From assembly GCF_007922615.2 (NCBI RefSeq), contig NZ_CP042301.2, forward strand, positions 1,364,001 through 1,428,000: a stretch of 64,000 bases of DNA, given 5' to 3'. Every line of letters begins with the position of its first letter. Within the stretch, counting starts at the first letter, position 1. The DNA comes from Nitratireductor mangrovi (lineage in GTDB: Bacteria; Pseudomonadota; Alphaproteobacteria; Rhizobiales; Rhizobiaceae). Of this stretch, positions 61,223 through 64,000 are shown one piece after another. Below the pieces are notes generated by a model. It was not told the origin of the DNA, searched no databases, and was given only the letters and a program-made list of their open reading frames with translations. The translations under genes were made by a program, and so were the position numbers.

Positions 61223-62242
61223 CTACCCGTCGCCTCGGTTCGAAACGGCGACGAGCCGTTCGAGGGTCTGGCGCGCCTTGCCTGCGTCGATCGTCTCGGC
61301 AGCGAGCGCGACGCCGTCCTTGAGTGTCGCGGCCTTGCCGGCGACGACAAAGGCAGCGCCCGCATTCATCAGGACGATGTCGCGATAGGGCGTCTTCTCG
61401 CCGTCGAGAACCAGCTTCAGCGCCATGGCGTTGTGCTCGGCGTCGCCGCCCTTGAGATCGGCGAAGGCAACGCGCGGCAGCCCGACATCCTCCGGCTTCA
61501 CCTTGAAGGTGGTGATCGCGCCATACTCGAGGGCGGCGACCTCGGTCTCGCCGGCGGTGGTGATCTCGTCGAGGCCGTCGCCGTGAACAACCCAGGCAGC
61601 CTCGGCCCCGAGCGTCTTCAGCACCTCGGCGACCGGCACCACCCATTCGGGCGCGAAGACCCCGACCATCTGGCGCTTGACGCTGGCGGGATTCGACAGC
61701 GGCCCCAAGAGGTTGAAGACCGTGCGGGTGCCAAGCTCGACCCGGGCCGGGCCGACATGTTTCATGGCCGAATGATGCCTGGGCGCGAACATGAAACCGA
61801 GCCCCGCCTCGCGAATGCAGGCGGCGATCGCTTCCGGCCCGATCTCGATGTCGACGCCGAGGGCGGCCAGCGTATCGGCCGCTCCGGAGCGCGAGGAAAG
61901 CGCGCGGTTGCCATGCTTGGCAACCGGCACGCCGGCGCCGGCGACCACGAAGGCCGCGCAAGTGGAGATGTTGTAGGAGCCGGACGCATCGCCGCCGGTG
62001 CCGACAATGTCGATCGCGTCCGCCGGTGCGGCGACCGGCAGCATCTTGGCCCGCATGGTCGCGACCGCGCCGGAAATCTCGGCCACCGTCTCGCCGCGCA
62101 CCCGCATGGCCATGAGGAATCCGCCGATCTGGGCCGGCGTCGCCTCGCCGGACATGACCACCTCGAAGGCCGCGCGCGCCTCCTCGAAAGAGAGCGGCGT
62201 CCCGGTCGCGACCTTGGCGATATGGGGCTTGAAGTCGCTCAT
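61223..62242 (-). CDS. trpD: Anthranilate phosphoribosyltransferase
   Basis: 339 residues. Joins anthranilate with phosphoribosyl pyrophosphate. The phosphoribosyl motif is [14 protein letters not shown] at 81-94, and [20 protein letters not shown] lies near 108. [31 protein letters not shown] in pieces ([22 protein letters not shown]) follows. Operon order ppiD-trpD-trpC-moaC-moeA-lexA, with trpE elsewhere. Confidence 0.97.
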   Translation of the reverse strand: MSDFKPHIAKVATGTPLSFEEARAAFEVVMSGEATPAQIGGFLMAMRVRGETVAEISGAVATMRAKMLPVAAPADAIDIVGTGGDASGSYNISTCAAFVVAGAGVPVAKHGNRALSSRSGAADTLAALGVDIEIGPEAIAACIREAGLGFMFAPRHHSAMKHVGPARVELGTRTVFNLLGPLSNPASVKRQMVGVFAPEWVVPVAEVLKTLGAEAAWVVHGDGLDEITTAGETEVAALEYGAITTFKVKPEDVGLPRVAFADLKGGDAEHNAMALKLVLDGEKTPYRDIVLMNAGAAFVVAGKAATLKDGVALAAETIDAGKARQTLERLVAVSNRGDG

Positions 62243-62250
62243 GGCCGCCG

Positions 62251-64000
62251 TCAGAAGCTCAGTGCCTGGCGTATGGCGGCCTCGTTGATGGTGACCTCGT
62301 ATTCGTTGCGCAGCTTGCCGACCAGCTGGTCGAGCAGATCGTCGGCAAGACCGGAGCGGAAGGCCTGCTGGTTCTCGGGCGCGATCGATTCGGCGCTGGC
62401 GCCGGCGGGTTCGAAGGCTTCGGTGACCTTGAACACGATCTGGCCGTCACCCGTCGGCGTCGCCGTGGTACCGGTCCCTTGCGGCGCGACGCCGTAGACC
62501 GCCGCCACGCCGGCGCGGCCGAGATCGGCGTCGTCGGCGCCACGGCGCACGCCGCGCTTGGTCTGCTTTTCAAGTTCCAGTTCCGCCGCGACATCGTCGA
62601 GCGAAGCGCCGTCCTCGACCCGTTTGCGCAGTTCCTCGGCCTTCGCCGACAGCCGCGTATCACGCTCGGCTTCGGTCCAGTCGGCCATCACCTCTTCGCG
62701 TACCTCCTCGAGGCTGCGTTCGCGGCCTGGTGTTACCTTGTCGACCTCGTAGAACACGAACCCGCTGGCGCCGATCGAGATCGGCGGGTTCTCGACGCCG
62801 GCCTCGGTCTCGAATGACTGGCGCAAAAGTTCCTTGGATTCCGGCAGGTCCTTGAGGATGGTACCGTCCGGCGTCTGGCCGGTCCTGTCGACGGCCTCGA
62901 CCGTCACCACCTTGAGGCCGAGCTTTTCGGCCGCTTCCTGCATGGTGGCGCCGGAGGCGCGTGCGTCCTCGTAGCTGTCGTGGACGTCGAACAGCACCGC
63001 GCCCGCTTCGTTGAGCGCGAGCTCCATTCGGATCTCTTCGGCAACCTCCTCGAGCGGCTTCACGGTTTCCGGCGTGATCTCCGTGACCCTGAGGATGACC
63101 GGGCCGAAGGCGCCGTCAACGATGCCGCTGATCTCGTTCCGGGCCAGCGAGAAGGCGGCGTCGGCGACGGCATCGTCCGGCACCGCGGATTTCGCCAGCG
63201 TTCCGAGCTCCACGTCAGACATGGTCTTGCCTTCGGCGGCGACCGTCTCCTCGAAGGTCGCCCCGCCACGGATGCGGTCGAGCGCGATCTGCGCTGCGTC
63301 CCGGTTGGCGAACACCAGCTGTTCGATCGCGCGCCGCTCGGCGGTGGTGTAGTCGTCGATGTTGGCCTCGTAGTCCTCACGCACCTGGGCGTCGGAGATG
63401 GCGCGCGGATCGGCGATGTCCGTCGGTTCCAGCTTCACATAGGAGATGGTGCGATATTCCGGGGCATCGTAGCGCACCTTATTGTCATCGAACCAAGCCT
63501 TGAGCGCCTCTTCGGACGGCGGCTCGATCGGCTCGACAAGGGCAGGGGGCAGGACGAGGAAATCGACGGTGCGGTCTTCGCCCTGATAGAGCGCGACGGC
63601 GTGCAGGAAGGTGTCTGGGATCGCCATGCCGTCGGACACGGCCTCGACGATCTGCTGGCGTATCGCGACCTGCTCGCGGTTCCGCAGATAATCTTCCGGC
63701 CGCATGCCGATCTGCCGCAGCACGAACTCGAACTGCTGCCGGTCGAAACTGCCGTCGGGCCCGTGGAACGCCGGATCTTCCGAGGTCAGGGCAGCGAGGC
63801 GGTCCTTTGAGACGCCAAGTCCCATCTTGCGCGCCTGTTCGTCCAGCACCGCGCCGGCGACAAGCTGGGTAAGCACCTGGCCGTCGACGCCGAGCGCGAT
63901 CGCCTGCTCGCGCGTGATGCGCTGGCCGAAGCGCTGCGACAGCACGGATATCTGGCGGTCGTAGGCCAGCCGGTAGTCGAGCGCCGAAACCGTGGTCTCG
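62251..64000 (-). CDS. ppiD: Peptidyl-prolyl isomerase PpiD-like, 5' end missing
   Basis: About 583 codons are visible; the frame remains open to the window edge (it reads [18 protein letters not shown] at the start), so the N-terminal membrane anchor lies beyond. PpiD is a periplasmic chaperone near the Sec translocon. The SurA-like N-domain ([18 protein letters not shown]) is followed by a PpiC-type rotamase region ([20 protein letters not shown]). The C-terminus reads [17 protein letters not shown]. Nine bp before trpD. Confidence 0.92.
   Translation of the reverse strand, partial: ETTVSALDYRLAYDRQISVLSQRFGQRITREQAIALGVDGQVLTQLVAGAVLDEQARKMGLGVSKDRLAALTSEDPAFHGPDGSFDRQQFEFVLRQIGMRPEDYLRNREQVAIRQQIVEAVSDGMAIPDTFLHAVALYQGEDRTVDFLVLPPALVEPIEPPSEEALKAWFDDNKVRYDAPEYRTISYVKLEPTDIADPRAISDAQVREDYEANIDDYTTAERRAIEQLVFANRDAAQIALDRIRGGATFEETVAAEGKTMSDVELGTLAKSAVPDDAVADAAFSLARNEISGIVDGAFGPVILRVTEITPETVKPLEEVAEEIRMELALNEAGAVLFDVHDSYEDARASGATMQEAAEKLGLKVVTVEAVDRTGQTPDGTILKDLPESKELLRQSFETEAGVENPPISIGASGFVFYEVDKVTPGRERSLEEVREEVMADWTEAERDTRLSAKAEELRKRVEDGASLDDVAAELELEKQTKRGVRRGADDADLGRAGVAAVYGVAPQGTGTTATPTGDGQIVFKVTEAFEPAGASAESIAPENQQAFRSGLADDLLDQLVGKLRNEYEVTINEAAIRQALSF

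Overview
The window is a 64-kb piece of an alphaproteobacterial chromosome, most probably a Rhizobiales species of the Phyllobacteriaceae type (Mesorhizobium or Aminobacter-like). The evidence is the high G+C coding bias, rhizobial gene orders (rpsB-tsf-pyrH-frr-uppS-cdsA-rseP-bamA-lpxD-fabZ-lpxA-lpxI-lpxB-gltA, then gltX, comEC, lexA, moeA, moaC, trpC, trpD, ppiD), MipZ, EipB, LpxI, a BA14K-type protein, and a GAAC-N7-GAAC LexA box. I see no phage, insertion sequence, CRISPR array, tRNA or rRNA. This is core genome, densely packed, with many 4-bp start/stop overlaps.

Layout. 1-5469: a glycerol/glycerol-3-phosphate ABC importer (two permeases, a DUF2160 membrane protein, a 576-residue binding protein) followed, after a terminator, by glycerol kinase. 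5616-8231: an orphan OpuAC-type binding protein, an L,D-transpeptidase, a small lipoprotein and a BA14K-like protein. 8358-12385 (minus): pyrB-pyrC'-plsY-dprA, in which pyrC' has lost its metal-binding histidines. 12579-17912: AidB-like flavoprotein, AEC transporter, two small membrane proteins, ruvX, UPF0173 hydrolase and a secreted protein. 17991-22512: gatC, a GNAT gene and gatA, then membrane proteins (YdcF and DUF599 families). 22803-27557: a 42-residue membrane peptide, sdaA, DUF1489, mipZ, a VWA-like protein and a membrane J-domain protein.

27621-33231: a D,D-carboxypeptidase with a SPOR domain, a phasin with a strong promoter and a PhaR-like palindrome, and clpS-clpA followed by a small helical-repeat protein. 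33276-39065: azlCD, a HIT protein, an SMR exporter, a FemAB/GNAT-like protein, a glycerophosphodiester phosphodiesterase, RidA, eipB and DUF4031. 39254-52489: translation factors, then outer-membrane biogenesis and lipid A synthesis as one long plus-strand array. 52509-64000: gltA, gltX, comEC, lexA, molybdopterin and tryptophan genes, and the truncated ppiD.

The parts most worth a second look are the degenerate dihydroorotase, the phasin operator, three promoters placed so that transcripts would be leaderless or nearly so, the mipZ-VWA-J-domain set, the helical-repeat gene behind clpA, and the gltA terminator lying inside the end of lpxB. No wholly new system was identified with confidence.
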